The translations under genes and the position numbers were made by a program. From Flavobacterium sp. LHD-85 (GTDB taxonomy: Bacteria; Bacteroidota; Bacteroidia; Flavobacteriales; Flavobacteriaceae): a DNA stretch of 64,000 bases. The notes below the pieces were generated by a model that was not told the origin of the DNA, searched no databases, and saw only the letters and a list, made by a program, of their open reading frames with translations. The stretch spans positions 1 to 64,000 of the forward strand of contig NZ_JAVFVR010000017.1 in assembly GCF_030929595.1 (NCBI RefSeq), in the 5' to 3' direction. Of this stretch, positions 1 to 8,795 are shown piece by piece. Position 1 is the first letter of the stretch. Each line of letters starts with the position of its first letter.

Positions 1-151
1 AAAAGAAGAATTATTACAATATTTATATTACTATAATCATGAAAGACCCCATCAGGGAATTGATGGAAAAAAGCCAATCGAAATGATAAATCCGTTACCG
101 AAATAAATGACTTTTACAGGAATGACAAAAATAGCGATTACTTTGCGTGGG

Positions 152-167
152 CTTCGACTTCGCTCAG
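152..167 (+). repeat. Dispersed 16-bp repeat CTTCGACTTCGCTCAG, copy 1
   Basis: The 16-mer CTTCGACTTCGCTCAG lies downstream of lysA. Identical bases occur at 3786-3801, and a one-mismatch copy occurs in reverse at 49761-49776. It is a small dispersed intergenic repeat with no coding potential. Confidence 0.75.
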
Positions 168-220
168 CCTGACAAGACGTTTGCAAAATAATCTAAAATC
201 TAAACTCAAAAATCTGCAAC

Positions 221-253
221 AAAAAAATCCCGCCTCAATTAAGAAACGGGATT
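221..253 (-). terminator. Rho-independent terminator of lysA
   Basis: Reading the minus strand, a 7-bp stem (AATCCCG at 226-232 with CGGGATT at 247-253) is followed by a run of U from the A tract at 221-227. It begins 28 nt after the lysA stop codon. Confidence 0.8.
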
Positions 254-280
254 AAAATGATATTCTCTTTTTTTCTATTG

Positions 281-1504
281 TTAAACCGTAGCTGCAATTT
301 CTTGTGGCAACGGAATTTGATTTTTAAGTAAATCTTCAAATGTTTCAGCTTGACGAATTAGGATTCCCTGACCGTTCATCCATAAAACTTCAGCTGGTTT
401 GTATCTTGAATTGTAGTTAGAAGACATTGAGAAACAATATGCTCCAGCGTTTCTGAAAGATAAAATATCCCCTTCAGTAATTTCCTGAATTCTACGGTTG
501 TTTGCAAAAGTATCGGTTTCGCAAATGTATCCTACAACAGAGTAAAAACGCTCTTTTCCTTTTGGATTCGAAATGTTTTCAATGTGGTGTGAAGATCCGT
601 ACAACATTGGACGAATTAAGTGATTGAAACCACTATCTACTCCAGCGAAAACTGTTGAGGTTGTTTGTTTTACTACGTTTACTTTTACTAAGAAATGACC
701 TGCTTCGCTCACCAAGAATTTTCCTGGCTCAAAAATCAATGTTAAATCTCTGCCGTATTCTGTACAGAAAGCGTTGAATCTTTTTGATAATTTTTTACCT
801 AATTCTTCGATGTCTGTTTCGATATCGTCTTTTTTGTAAGGAACTTTGAATCCGCTTCCGAAATCTAAGAATTGTAAATCTTTGAAATGTTTAGCAGTAT
901 CAAACAAGATTTCAGCAGCATACAAGAATACTTCGATATCTAAAATATCAGATCCTGTGTGCATGTGAATTCCAACAATGCTCATTTTTGTGTTTTCAAC
1001 AATTCGCAAGATATGCGGAATCTGGTGAACAGAAATTCCGAATTTACTATCGATATGTCCAACAGAAATGTTAGCGTTTCCGCCCGCCATTACGTGTGGA
1101 TTGATACGAATACATACCGGAATATTAGGATGTCTTGTTCCGAATTGCTCCAGAATAGATAAGTTGTCGATATTGATTTGTACACCCATTGCAGCAACTT
1201 CTTCGATTTCTTCTAGAGAAACGCCGTTTGGTGTAAAGAAAATTTTCTCAGGATCATAGCCAGCATGAAGTCCTAACTGAACTTCCTGAATTGATACAGT
1301 GTCTAAGCCAGACCCCATGTTCTTTAATAACTGAAGAATTGCAATGTTAGACAATGCCTTCATGGCATAATTAACTCTTAAGTTTTCTACCTTAGAGAAA
1401 GCTTTAGTTAATCTGTTGTACTGAGATTGGATTTTTTCAGCATCGTAAACATACAATGGACTTCCAAATTGGTCTGCTAACTGCAGTAAATCTTTTGCTT
1501 GCAT
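281..1504 (-). CDS. lysA: Diaminopimelate decarboxylase
   Basis: This cytoplasmic PLP enzyme decarboxylates meso-diaminopimelate to L-lysine, the last step of the DAP pathway. The 407-residue protein has the usual length. It is a fold-type III (alanine-racemase-like) barrel with the PLP lysine in YAMKA (K49), a HMHTGSD segment near residue 181, a CETDTF segment, and the substrate/PLP segment AGAYCFSMSSNYNSR near the C-terminus. The ATG at 1504 sits 19 nt below a good -7 promoter element, which supports this start. It stands alone, with a terminator directly downstream. Confidence 0.97.
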   Translation of the reverse strand: MQAKDLLQLADQFGSPLYVYDAEKIQSQYNRLTKAFSKVENLRVNYAMKALSNIAILQLLKNMGSGLDTVSIQEVQLGLHAGYDPEKIFFTPNGVSLEEIEEVAAMGVQINIDNLSILEQFGTRHPNIPVCIRINPHVMAGGNANISVGHIDSKFGISVHQIPHILRIVENTKMSIVGIHMHTGSDILDIEVFLYAAEILFDTAKHFKDLQFLDFGSGFKVPYKKDDIETDIEELGKKLSKRFNAFCTEYGRDLTLIFEPGKFLVSEAGHFLVKVNVVKQTTSTVFAGVDSGFNHLIRPMLYGSSHHIENISNPKGKERFYSVVGYICETDTFANNRRIQEITEGDILSFRNAGAYCFSMSSNYNSRYKPAEVLWMNGQGILIRQAETFEDLLKNQIPLPQEIAATV

Positions 1505-1522
1505 TTTTCAAATTATTTTGAG

Positions 1523-1552
1523 CAAAGTTATTACACTTTTGATTACCAGCAA
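1523..1552 (-). promoter_or_regulatory. lysA promoter, -33 TTG and -7 TAACTTTG
   Basis: On the minus strand, TTG (plus-strand CAA at 1550-1552) and TAACTTTG (1530-1523) are 19 nt apart. This matches the Bacteroidetes housekeeping promoter TTG-N17-23-TAnnTTTG. The predicted transcription start leaves a short leader before the lysA ATG. Confidence 0.65.
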
Positions 1553-1640
1553 ATAATTTGCAGAAAAATAACAAAATATAACAAATTGTTTTATTTCAAA
1601 CAAAAAGTTGCTGTTTTTGAAATTTTATAACCTTTTTAAA

Positions 1641-1673
1641 GATGCTAAGGTTATGAGATGCTAAGATACTAAG
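1641..1673 (-). repeat. 8-nt periodic repeat (CTTAGNAY)n, copy 1
   Basis: On the minus strand this reads CTTAGTAT, CTTAGCAT, CTCATAAC, CTTAGCAT, an 8-nt period. The same unit recurs in the opposite orientation at 2246-2281, so the two arrays are the outer arms of the lysA-gltD gap. Confidence 0.65.
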
Positions 1674-1736
1674 TTTTTTTCGCTACGAATTCACGAATTT
1701 CTCTAATTCCTACGTGATGTTGAAATTATTTTTTGC

Positions 1737-1780
1737 CACAGATTTGCTTCGCCTGTTCGCTATCGCTCGAGTCACAGATT
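1737..1780 (+). repeat. CACAGATT direct repeat around a 28-nt GC-rich insert
   Basis: CACAGATT occurs at 1737-1744 and 1773-1780. The 28 nt between are much richer in G+C than the surroundings (they contain GCTTCGCC and GCTATCGCTCGAG) and loosely resemble the CTTCGACTTCGCTCAG repeat. It may be a small insertion with an 8-bp duplication, but CACAGATT is itself a common flavobacterial intergenic word. Confidence 0.4.
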
Positions 1781-1828
1781 AAATGGATTTTTTTTACGAA
1801 TTTTTAAAAGAAGCCAAATGTTTGAATT

Positions 1829-1887
1829 TAGCCCCGATTGAGGCGGTATCCTCGTAGTGGAACGGAGAGATATAGCCGAAAGCGGGA
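1829..1887. repeat. Flavobacterial TAGCCCCGAT...AGCGGGA intergenic element
   Basis: A GC-rich segment starts with TAGCCCCGATTGAGGCGG, runs through ATCC and GGAGAGATATAGCCG, and ends in AAAGCGGGA. I recognise this arrangement from intergenic regions of other flavobacteria; only one copy is in this window. It has no open frame worth calling. Confidence 0.45.
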
Positions 1888-1940
1888 ACTATGTTTACTA
1901 AAATGCCTATTGTGGTGCTTCAAAATGAGAAAATTTTTCA

Positions 1941-2150
1941 CCACAAATTACACAAATTACACAAATTTTCACAAATTTTTAATTTAGATTTTTTTTCAAA
2001 ATGTATAAAACATAGCCCGTGGTTTCAACCACGGGAAACGTTACGAATTGAGCATAATTATATATTGCGTCCTCGTGGTTGAAACCACGGGCTATATTTG
2101 AATATAAATCTGTCAAAATGGAAATTTGCGAAAATTTGTGTAATCTGTGG
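1941..2150. repeat. Nested palindrome with ATAGCCCGTGG hairpin pair, locus 1
   Basis: The outer arms are CCACAAATTACACAAATT (1941-1958) and a 17/18 reverse complement at 2133-2150. Inside lie two facing GC-rich hairpins, each ATAGCCCGTGGTT-T-C-AACCACGGG or its reverse (2012-2035 and 2071-2095). The hairpin pair recurs at 13181-13267 and 50262-50341. It sits between the lysA promoter and the 3' end of gltD. Confidence 0.75.
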
Positions 2151-2153
2151 CTA

Positions 2154-2189
2154 AAAAAACAAAACCCCTGAATATGAATTCAAGGGTTT
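2154..2189 (-). terminator. Probable terminator of the gltBD unit
   Basis: On the minus strand a 12-bp stem with one mismatch (2162-2173 with 2178-2189) precedes a U-rich run (A-rich 2154-2164 on the plus strand). It lies about 95 nt after the gltD stop. Confidence 0.55.
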
Positions 2190-2245
2190 GTTAGTAGTTA
2201 TGTTGTTTATAGGAATAAAGATTAAATAAAATGCAAGGAAAAAAA

Positions 2246-2281
2246 CTTAGAACCTTAGCACCTTAGTATCTCAGAACCTTA
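2246..2281 (+). repeat. 8-nt periodic repeat (CTTAGNAY)n, copy 2
   Basis: The units CTTAGAAC, CTTAGCAC, CTTAGTAT, CTCAGAAC, CTTA run in phase directly after the gltD stop codon. They mirror the array at 1641-1673. Confidence 0.65.
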
Positions 2282-2283
2282 AA

Positions 2284-3738
2284 TTATAAGCTCGGTAAAT
2301 CTCCTTTTCCTTTAGTAGGCAAGTTTGTAGATCCCATAAGGAATAAATCTACCTCTCTTGCTGCTTCGCGACCTTCTGAAATAGCCCACACGATTAATGA
2401 TTGTCCTCTTCTCATATCACCCGCAGTGAAAATGTGAGGAACGTTTGTCTGATAGTTATGCGCTTTGTAGTTGCTTCTCATATCAGTTTCGATACCTAAT
2501 TGCTCGCTTAATGTTTTCTCCGGACCTGTAAATCCTAGAGCCAATAAAGCTAAATCGCAAGGCCAGATTTTTTCAGAACCTTCTTTTTCGATTAATTCTG
2601 GACGCTGACCTGGAGTCATTTTCCATTGCACTTCAACTGTTTTTAATCCCGTTAATTCGCCTTTTTCGTTAGAAATGAATTCTTTAGTATTGATTAGCCA
2701 GTTTCTGTCACAACCTTCTTCGTGAGAAGAAGATGTTTTCAACTGTAACGGCCAGAAAGGCCAAGGAGTTGACTCGCTTCTTCCAACTGGAGGTTTTGGT
2801 AAAATCTCAAAGTTAGTTACTGATTTTGCTCCGTGTCTGTTAGAAGTTCCGATACAGTCAGAACCTGTATCTCCACCACCAATAACGATTACATCTTTAC
2901 CAGTTGCTTTAACCTGATCTGGAATAGATTCTCCGTATAAAACTTTAGTTTGTTGTGTCAAGAAATCCATTGCCTGAACAACACCTTTGCTTTCGATTCC
3001 TTTAGTTGGCAAGCTTCTTCTTTCAGTTGCTCCTCCGCATAAAACGATAGAATCGAATGCGTTTAATTCTTCAACACTGAAGTTAACACCAACGTTTACA
3101 TTAGTTTTGAAAGTGATTCCTTCTGCTTCTAGAATAGCTACACGACGATCGATAATTCCTTTTTCTAATTTAAAATTTGGAATTCCGTAACGTAATAAAC
3201 CTCCAATTGCGTTGTCTCTTTCAAAAACAGTAACCGTGTGACCAGCTCTGTTTAATTGCTGAGCAGCTGCAAGACCTGCAGGTCCAGAACCAATAACAGC
3301 AACAGTTTTTCCAGTTCTTGTTTTTGGTGCTTGTGGTTTGATCCATCCTTCAGCGAAACCTCTTTCTACGATGCTTTTCTCAATGTTTTCGATAGAAACT
3401 GGATCTTTGATGATTCCTAATACACATGATTTCTCACATGGAGCAGGGCATAAGCGTCCTGTAAATTCTGGGAAGTTATTAGTAGATTGTAAAATCTCTA
3501 ATGCACTTTGCCATTCTTCCTGATGCACCATGTCGTTGAAGTCAGGAATTAAATTTCCTAACGGACAACCACTGTGGCAAAAAGGAATTCCACAGTCCAT
3601 ACATCTTGATCCTTGTTCTTTTAATTTATCTTTTGGTACCGGAATAGTAAATTCGTTGTAGTTAGAAACACGTTCTGCTACTGCTAAATTACTTTCATCG
3701 GCTCTGTTATATTCTTTAAATCCGCCTATTTTACCCAT
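2284..3738 (-). CDS. gltD: Glutamate synthase small (beta) subunit
   Basis: This FAD/NAD(P)H electron-input subunit of GOGAT passes electrons through Fe-S clusters to GltB. At 484 residues it has family length. N-terminal cluster cysteines are C46, C49, C54 and C58, and a second set is C97, C101 and C105 (CPAPCEKSC). The first dinucleotide site is GSGPAG at about 150-155, and a second, GGGDTGSD, lies near 287. It follows gltB by 123 nt on the same strand, and that gap carries a repeat hairpin that could tune relative expression. Confidence 0.97.
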   Translation of the reverse strand: MGKIGGFKEYNRADESNLAVAERVSNYNEFTIPVPKDKLKEQGSRCMDCGIPFCHSGCPLGNLIPDFNDMVHQEEWQSALEILQSTNNFPEFTGRLCPAPCEKSCVLGIIKDPVSIENIEKSIVERGFAEGWIKPQAPKTRTGKTVAVIGSGPAGLAAAQQLNRAGHTVTVFERDNAIGGLLRYGIPNFKLEKGIIDRRVAILEAEGITFKTNVNVGVNFSVEELNAFDSIVLCGGATERRSLPTKGIESKGVVQAMDFLTQQTKVLYGESIPDQVKATGKDVIVIGGGDTGSDCIGTSNRHGAKSVTNFEILPKPPVGRSESTPWPFWPLQLKTSSSHEEGCDRNWLINTKEFISNEKGELTGLKTVEVQWKMTPGQRPELIEKEGSEKIWPCDLALLALGFTGPEKTLSEQLGIETDMRSNYKAHNYQTNVPHIFTAGDMRRGQSLIVWAISEGREAAREVDLFLMGSTNLPTKGKGDLPSL

Positions 3739-3770
3739 GACTTTTTAAATTAAATTTCAATTTCTTTAAG

Positions 3771-3839
3771 TTCCAAATTCCAATTCTTCGACTTCGCTCA
3801 GGAAGACATTTTCATTGATATTGCCATTGGAATTTGGAA
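3771..3839. repeat. Inverted repeat enclosing CTTCGACTTCGCTCAG copy 2, gltB-gltD gap
   Basis: TTCCAAATTCCAAT (3771-3784) pairs with ATTGGAATTTGGAA (3826-3839). The loop contains the dispersed 16-mer at 3786-3801. The word TTCCAAATTCC also recurs near 30790 and 50137. This is a foldback repeat inside an operon, with no U tract to make it an obvious terminator. Confidence 0.65.
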
Positions 3840-3861
3840 TTTTATTTTTTGAAATTGATTT

Positions 3862-6800
3862 TTATCCCGCTATTAATTCTTCTATTTTTTTCTCTTCTGC
3901 AATTCTTTGTAATGCTTTTTTGTAATCAGTTGGCATTACTTTTACGAAGTGCTGTTGTTGGTTTTCCCAGTCTGCTAAAATTCTTTTTGCTAATGGACTG
4001 CTTGTGTACAATGAATGATTTTTGATCAGTTTTCTTAGTTTCGTAAGATCTTCTTCTTCCATTGGGTCGAATGCAACCATTTCCATGTTACAAACGGTAG
4101 AATCGAATTTCTTGTTCGGATCGTAAACATAAGCTACACCACCACTCATACCAGCTGCGAAGTTTCTTCCTGTTTTTCCTAAAACTACTACTGTACCACC
4201 GGTCATGTACTCGCATCCGTGATCTCCAATTCCTTCAACAACTGCTGTTGCTCCAGAATTTCTAACACAGAAACGCTCTCCGGCCATTCCATTAATATAA
4301 GCCTCTCCGGTAATAGCTCCGTAAAGGGCAACGTTCCCGATAATGATATTGTCTTCAGGTTTGAAAGTTGCAGTAGGAGGGACTTTTACAATTAATTTTC
4401 CTCCAGAAAGACCTTTTCCTAAATAATCATTACAGTTTCCGTGAATTTTAAATGACAATCCGTTTGTTGCGAATGCACCAAAACTTTGTCCAGCAGAACC
4501 TTCAAAATCAACTAAAATAGTGTCATCAGGTAATCCTTGTGCGCCGTAGATTTTTGAGATTTCGTTACTCAAAATCGCACCTACAGAACGGTCTGTATTT
4601 TTAATTTTAAAGGTTACTCTTGTTTTCTCTTTTCTATAAATAGACGGAATCGCTTCTTTGATGATGTCAAAATCCAATACGTTTTCAAGTTGGTGATCCT
4701 GAGTTGTTGTATTATGATTTGGCTCTGTTTTTGCTTTTTCCGGTTTGTATAGAATGGTTGACAAGTCTAAACCATTTGCTTTATAATGTTTGATGGCTTT
4801 GTTCACATTTAATTTTTGTGACTGACCTACCATTTCTTTTAAAGTTCTGAAACCTAACTGTGCCATGATTTCTCTTAACTCCTCAGCAATGAAATACATG
4901 AAGTTGATTACGTGCTCTGGAGTTCCTTTGAAATTTTTTCTCAATTCAGGATCCTGAGTTGCAATACCAACTGGGCAAGTATTTAAGTGACAAGCTCTCA
5001 TCATGATACATCCAGAAGCAACAAGCGGTGCAGTTGCAAAACCGAATTCCTCTGCTCCTAATAAAGCTGCGATAGCCACGTCACGACCAGTTTTCAATTG
5101 TCCGTCACACTCTAAAACTACACGGCTTCTTAAGTCGTTTAAGATCAAAGTCTGTTGTGCTTCAGCTAAACCAAGTTCCCACGGAATACCTGTGTGCTGT
5201 AAAGATGTTAATGGTGCAGCTCCTGTTCCTCCGTCATAACCAGAAATCAAGATAACGTCAGCTTTTGCTTTGGCAACACCGGCAGCGATGGTTCCAACTC
5301 CAACTTCAGAAACTAATTTCACGTTGATACGAGCTTCACGGTTCGCGTTTTTCAAATCGTAAATTAACTGAGATAAATCCTCAATAGAGTAAATATCGTG
5401 GTGAGGAGGAGGTGAAATCAAACCTACATAAGGTGTAGAGTTTCTAGTTTCAGCAATCCAAGGCACCACTTTTTCTCCAGGTAACTGTCCGCCTTCACCA
5501 GGTTTCGCACCCTGAGCCATTTTAATCTGGATTTCTTTAGCGTTTGTCAAATAGTTGATCGAAACACCAAAACGTCCTGATGCAACTTGTTTGATAGCAC
5601 TGTTTCTAGAATCTCCGTTAATTTCTTTCTGGAAACGTTTTGGATCTTCTCCGCCTTCTCCAGAGTTACTTTTTCCACCAATTCTGTTCATTGCAATCGC
5701 TAAATTCTCGTGTGCTTCTCTCGAAATAGATCCGTAAGACATTGCACCTGTTTTGAATTTCTTCACAATTTCTGTCCAAGGTTCTACTTCGTCAATAGAA
5801 ATTGGATCTAAATTGTTGAATTCAAATAAACCTCTAATAGTCATTAAGTTTGAACTCTGCTCGTTAACAGCATTTGAGTATTCTTTATAACTTTCTGGGC
5901 TGTTTAAACGAACCGCTTGTTGTAATTTAGAAATCGTAGTTGGGTTAAACATGTGTTTTTCACCACCGCGTCTCCATCTGTAAATACCTCCAATTTCAAG
6001 AGAAAGCAAGTTTGCAATTTTTGAATTTGGGAAAGCTTTTTGGAAACGTTTTTTAACTTCTTTCTCCACTTCCATTAAACCAATTCCTTCAATTCTTGAT
6101 GGAGTGTAAGGGAAGTATTTAGAGGTAAATGTTTTGTTTAATCCTAAAATCTCGAAAATTTGAGCAGCTCTGTACGAATGTAAAGTAGAGATACCAATTT
6201 TGTTCATGATTTTTACGATTCCTTTTGCAATCGCTTTGTTGTAATTTACAACTGCATAATCAGCTTTTACTTTTGTAATGAAACCTTTTTCAACTTGATC
6301 GTGAATGATTTCGTTTACCATGTAAGGATTGATTGCGCTTGCACCATATCCGAACAATAAAGCAAAATGATGAGGTTCTCTTGGTTCAGCAGATTCGATG
6401 ATGATTCCGAATTTAGAACGAACTTGTAAAATGTTTAATGAGTGGTGAATGTAAGAACAAGCCAATAACATTGGAATTGGAGCTAATTCTTCGCTTACAC
6501 CTCTATCAGATAAGATAATGATGTTGCATCCTTCTTCAACCGCTTTAAAAGTTGCCTGAACGCATTTTTCAAGCGCACGCTCTAAACCGTTTACTCCTTT
6601 TTCTATTTTATATAAAGTAGAAATAGTAGCCGATTTGAAATCTGCGTGATCGATATTTCTGATTTTATCCAAATCCTCATTAGAAATAACTGGATTTTGG
6701 ATTTTTAACTTTTTACATTGTTTCGATTCAATTTCGAAAATATTGAAATCTCCACCAATTGCTAAACTGATGTCAGTAATGATTTCTTCACGAATACCAT

Positions 6801-8379
6801 CCAACGGTGGGTTTGTAACCTGAGCAAATAATTGTTTGAAGTAATTGTACAACAACTGAGGCTGATCTGAAAGAACTGCCAAAGGAGTATCGTTACCCAT
6901 AGAACTAATCGCTTCAGCTCCGTCGCTACCCATTGGGTTGATGATTGTTTTTAAATCTTCAATAGTATAACCAAACAAACGCTGTCTTGTTAAGAAATCT
7001 AATTTTTCAACAGGAGTAGGGTTGTTGGTGTATGGAACGCTAGCCAATGGCAATAAGTTTTCGTCAACCCATTGTTTGTATGGACGTTTTGTAACGATCG
7101 CTTTTTTAACTTCTTCGTCTTCGATGATACGGCCTTCATTCATATCAACCAAGAACATTTTTCCTGGCTCAAGACGACCGTGCTGAATTACATCTTCTGG
7201 ATCGATGTCTAATACACCAATTTCAGATGACATAATTACGAATCCGCTTTTCGTTAATGTATAACGAGAAGGACGCAATCCGTTTCTGTCTAGTAAAGCA
7301 CCAATTACGTTACCATCTGTAAACGGAATAGAAGCAGGACCATCCCAAGGCTCCATGATGCAAGCATTGTACTCATAGAAAGCTCTTTTTTCTGGAGACA
7401 TTGTCTGGTGTTTTTCCCAAGCTTCAGGAACTACCATCATCATTGCTTCCGGAAGCGAACGGCCAGTCATTAATAAAAGTTCAATCACCATATCCATAGA
7501 AGCAGAATCTGATTTTCCTTCTAAGATAATTGGGAATAATTTTTTGATATCATCGCCAAAAACTTTGCTCTGCATAAGCTCTTCACGAGCACGCATACGG
7601 CTTACATTTCCACGAAGTGTATTGATCTCACCATTGTGACACATGTATCTAAACGGTTGAGCTAAGTCCCAAGATGGGAATGTATTTGTAGAGAAACGCT
7701 GGTGTACAAGTGCAAGACGAGTCACCAAGTCTGGATCTTTCAAATCTATATAATAACGGCTGATGTCTTCCGGCATCAATAGACCTTTATATATTATAGT
7801 AGTTGTCGATAGGCTAGTAAAATAAAACATGTGGCTTTCTGAGGTTTTAGATCCTCTTACGGCATGTTCAGCAATTTTTCTAGCTGCAAAAAGTTTTGCA
7901 TTAAATTCTTGTTCAGTTAAATCCTGTCCGTTTTTAGAAACGAAAACTTGTTTAATTGTTGGTTCTTTTTCTGCGGCGATTTCACCTAGATTTTCAACTT
8001 CAACGGGTACATCTCTCCAACCTAAAACTTTTAAGTTTTGATCTTTGATAGTAGCTTCAAATGCATTAATACAAAAAGAAACCTGGTTTTTGCTTTTTGG
8101 TAAAAAAACCATTCCTACTGCATACTCACGCGCTTCTGGGATTTCAAAGTCACAAACTTTCTTAAAAAAATCATGAGGAATGTCGAATAAAATTCCGGCT
8201 CCGTCACCAGTTCTTCCATCAGAACTTACGGCACCACGATGTTCCAATTTAATTAAGATGTCTAATGCTTTGTGAATAATATCATTTGACTTAATACCAT
8301 TCAAATTACAAATAAATCCTGCACCACAATTGTCGTGTTCAAATTCAGGCAGATAAAGCCCTTGTTCTTTAACTCTCAT
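3862..8379 (-). CDS. gltB: Glutamate synthase large (alpha) subunit
   Basis: Converts 2-oxoglutarate plus glutamine into two glutamates. From the chosen ATG at 8379 the protein is 1505 residues, close to the family norm. Cys18 in DNCGAGF is the expected N-terminal nucleophile of the class II glutaminase domain after removal of a short propeptide. The FMN synthase domain contains TGAMSYGS near residue 880, 3Fe-4S cysteines lie in CIMMRACHLNTC near 1123-1134, and the Gly-rich beta-helix domain closes the protein. The open frame runs 43 codons further upstream, but that stretch is hydrophobic, not GltB-like, and overlaps the promoter motif at 8397-8404. Partner gltD follows. Confidence 0.97.
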   Translation of the reverse strand: MRVKEQGLYLPEFEHDNCGAGFICNLNGIKSNDIIHKALDILIKLEHRGAVSSDGRTGDGAGILFDIPHDFFKKVCDFEIPEAREYAVGMVFLPKSKNQVSFCINAFEATIKDQNLKVLGWRDVPVEVENLGEIAAEKEPTIKQVFVSKNGQDLTEQEFNAKLFAARKIAEHAVRGSKTSESHMFYFTSLSTTTIIYKGLLMPEDISRYYIDLKDPDLVTRLALVHQRFSTNTFPSWDLAQPFRYMCHNGEINTLRGNVSRMRAREELMQSKVFGDDIKKLFPIILEGKSDSASMDMVIELLLMTGRSLPEAMMMVVPEAWEKHQTMSPEKRAFYEYNACIMEPWDGPASIPFTDGNVIGALLDRNGLRPSRYTLTKSGFVIMSSEIGVLDIDPEDVIQHGRLEPGKMFLVDMNEGRIIEDEEVKKAIVTKRPYKQWVDENLLPLASVPYTNNPTPVEKLDFLTRQRLFGYTIEDLKTIINPMGSDGAEAISSMGNDTPLAVLSDQPQLLYNYFKQLFAQVTNPPLDGIREEIITDISLAIGGDFNIFEIESKQCKKLKIQNPVISNEDLDKIRNIDHADFKSATISTLYKIEKGVNGLERALEKCVQATFKAVEEGCNIIILSDRGVSEELAPIPMLLACSYIHHSLNILQVRSKFGIIIESAEPREPHHFALLFGYGASAINPYMVNEIIHDQVEKGFITKVKADYAVVNYNKAIAKGIVKIMNKIGISTLHSYRAAQIFEILGLNKTFTSKYFPYTPSRIEGIGLMEVEKEVKKRFQKAFPNSKIANLLSLEIGGIYRWRRGGEKHMFNPTTISKLQQAVRLNSPESYKEYSNAVNEQSSNLMTIRGLFEFNNLDPISIDEVEPWTEIVKKFKTGAMSYGSISREAHENLAIAMNRIGGKSNSGEGGEDPKRFQKEINGDSRNSAIKQVASGRFGVSINYLTNAKEIQIKMAQGAKPGEGGQLPGEKVVPWIAETRNSTPYVGLISPPPHHDIYSIEDLSQLIYDLKNANREARINVKLVSEVGVGTIAAGVAKAKADVILISGYDGGTGAAPLTSLQHTGIPWELGLAEAQQTLILNDLRSRVVLECDGQLKTGRDVAIAALLGAEEFGFATAPLVASGCIMMRACHLNTCPVGIATQDPELRKNFKGTPEHVINFMYFIAEELREIMAQLGFRTLKEMVGQSQKLNVNKAIKHYKANGLDLSTILYKPEKAKTEPNHNTTTQDHQLENVLDFDIIKEAIPSIYRKEKTRVTFKIKNTDRSVGAILSNEISKIYGAQGLPDDTILVDFEGSAGQSFGAFATNGLSFKIHGNCNDYLGKGLSGGKLIVKVPPTATFKPEDNIIIGNVALYGAITGEAYINGMAGERFCVRNSGATAVVEGIGDHGCEYMTGGTVVVLGKTGRNFAAGMSGGVAYVYDPNKKFDSTVCNMEMVAFDPMEEEDLTKLRKLIKNHSLYTSSPLAKRILADWENQQQHFVKVMPTDYKKALQRIAEEKKIEELIAG

Positions 8380-8396
8380 TCTTGATATTTTTTTTA

Positions 8397-8404
8397 CAAA
8401 AATA
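8397..8404 (-). promoter_or_regulatory. gltB -7 promoter element TATTTTTG
   Basis: The minus strand reads TATTTTTG, a perfect TAnnTTTG, 18 nt upstream of the selected gltB start. I see no clear -33 TTG at the expected distance. The rest of the 8380-8795 gap holds only this and the sucC element. Confidence 0.5.
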
Positions 8405-8739
8405 AAGATTTCGTTAAACATAATGTATTGAAATAGTGCTTTTGCTTTCATTTTTGCTGTAATATTAGAAAAAGGGTTCTTAATTATTAATATTATTATA
8501 GAAGGCATCCCGAATTGCTAAAAATATAATTACTCTTAAAATATATTAGGAAAAATCGTCGGGAGGCCAATAAAACCAGTGAATTTTTTGTTAAATATCA
8601 AACGTTTTATGCGAATTGTGTTAACATTAACAAATTGTTCCGTTAACGATTTGTTTGCTTTCAAAAATTATCAACCCCTAATACCTATATATAACATTTA
8701 TTTAATTGAAAAAGATTTTACTATTAAGTTGTATTTTGT

Positions 8740-8747
8740 TACTTTTG
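8740..8747 (+). promoter_or_regulatory. sucC -7 promoter element TACTTTTG
   Basis: TACTTTTG matches TAnnTTTG and predicts a leader of about 40 nt before the sucC ATG at 8796. No well-spaced -33 TTG is visible. It lies inside an upstream extension of the sucC frame, which argues against a start at 8706. Confidence 0.5.
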
Positions 8748-8795
8748 TCGCACTTTTATTCTGAAATAAATTCAGAACCAGACAAATTCTATATT

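Noticed and set aside
1891..2082. 63-codon open frame in the lysA-gltD gap
   Set aside because: It runs through the repeat arms and the GC hairpin, so the coding appearance comes from repeats.
8380..8508. 43-codon N-terminal extension of gltB
   Set aside because: The added residues are not GltB-like, and the promoter element at 8397-8404 lies inside. The ATG at 8379 puts the nucleophile Cys at position 18 as expected.
8706..8795. 30-codon extension of sucC resembling a signal peptide
   Set aside because: SucC is cytoplasmic, the canonical start is MNIHEYQGKEIL at 8796, and the extension overlaps the -7 promoter element.
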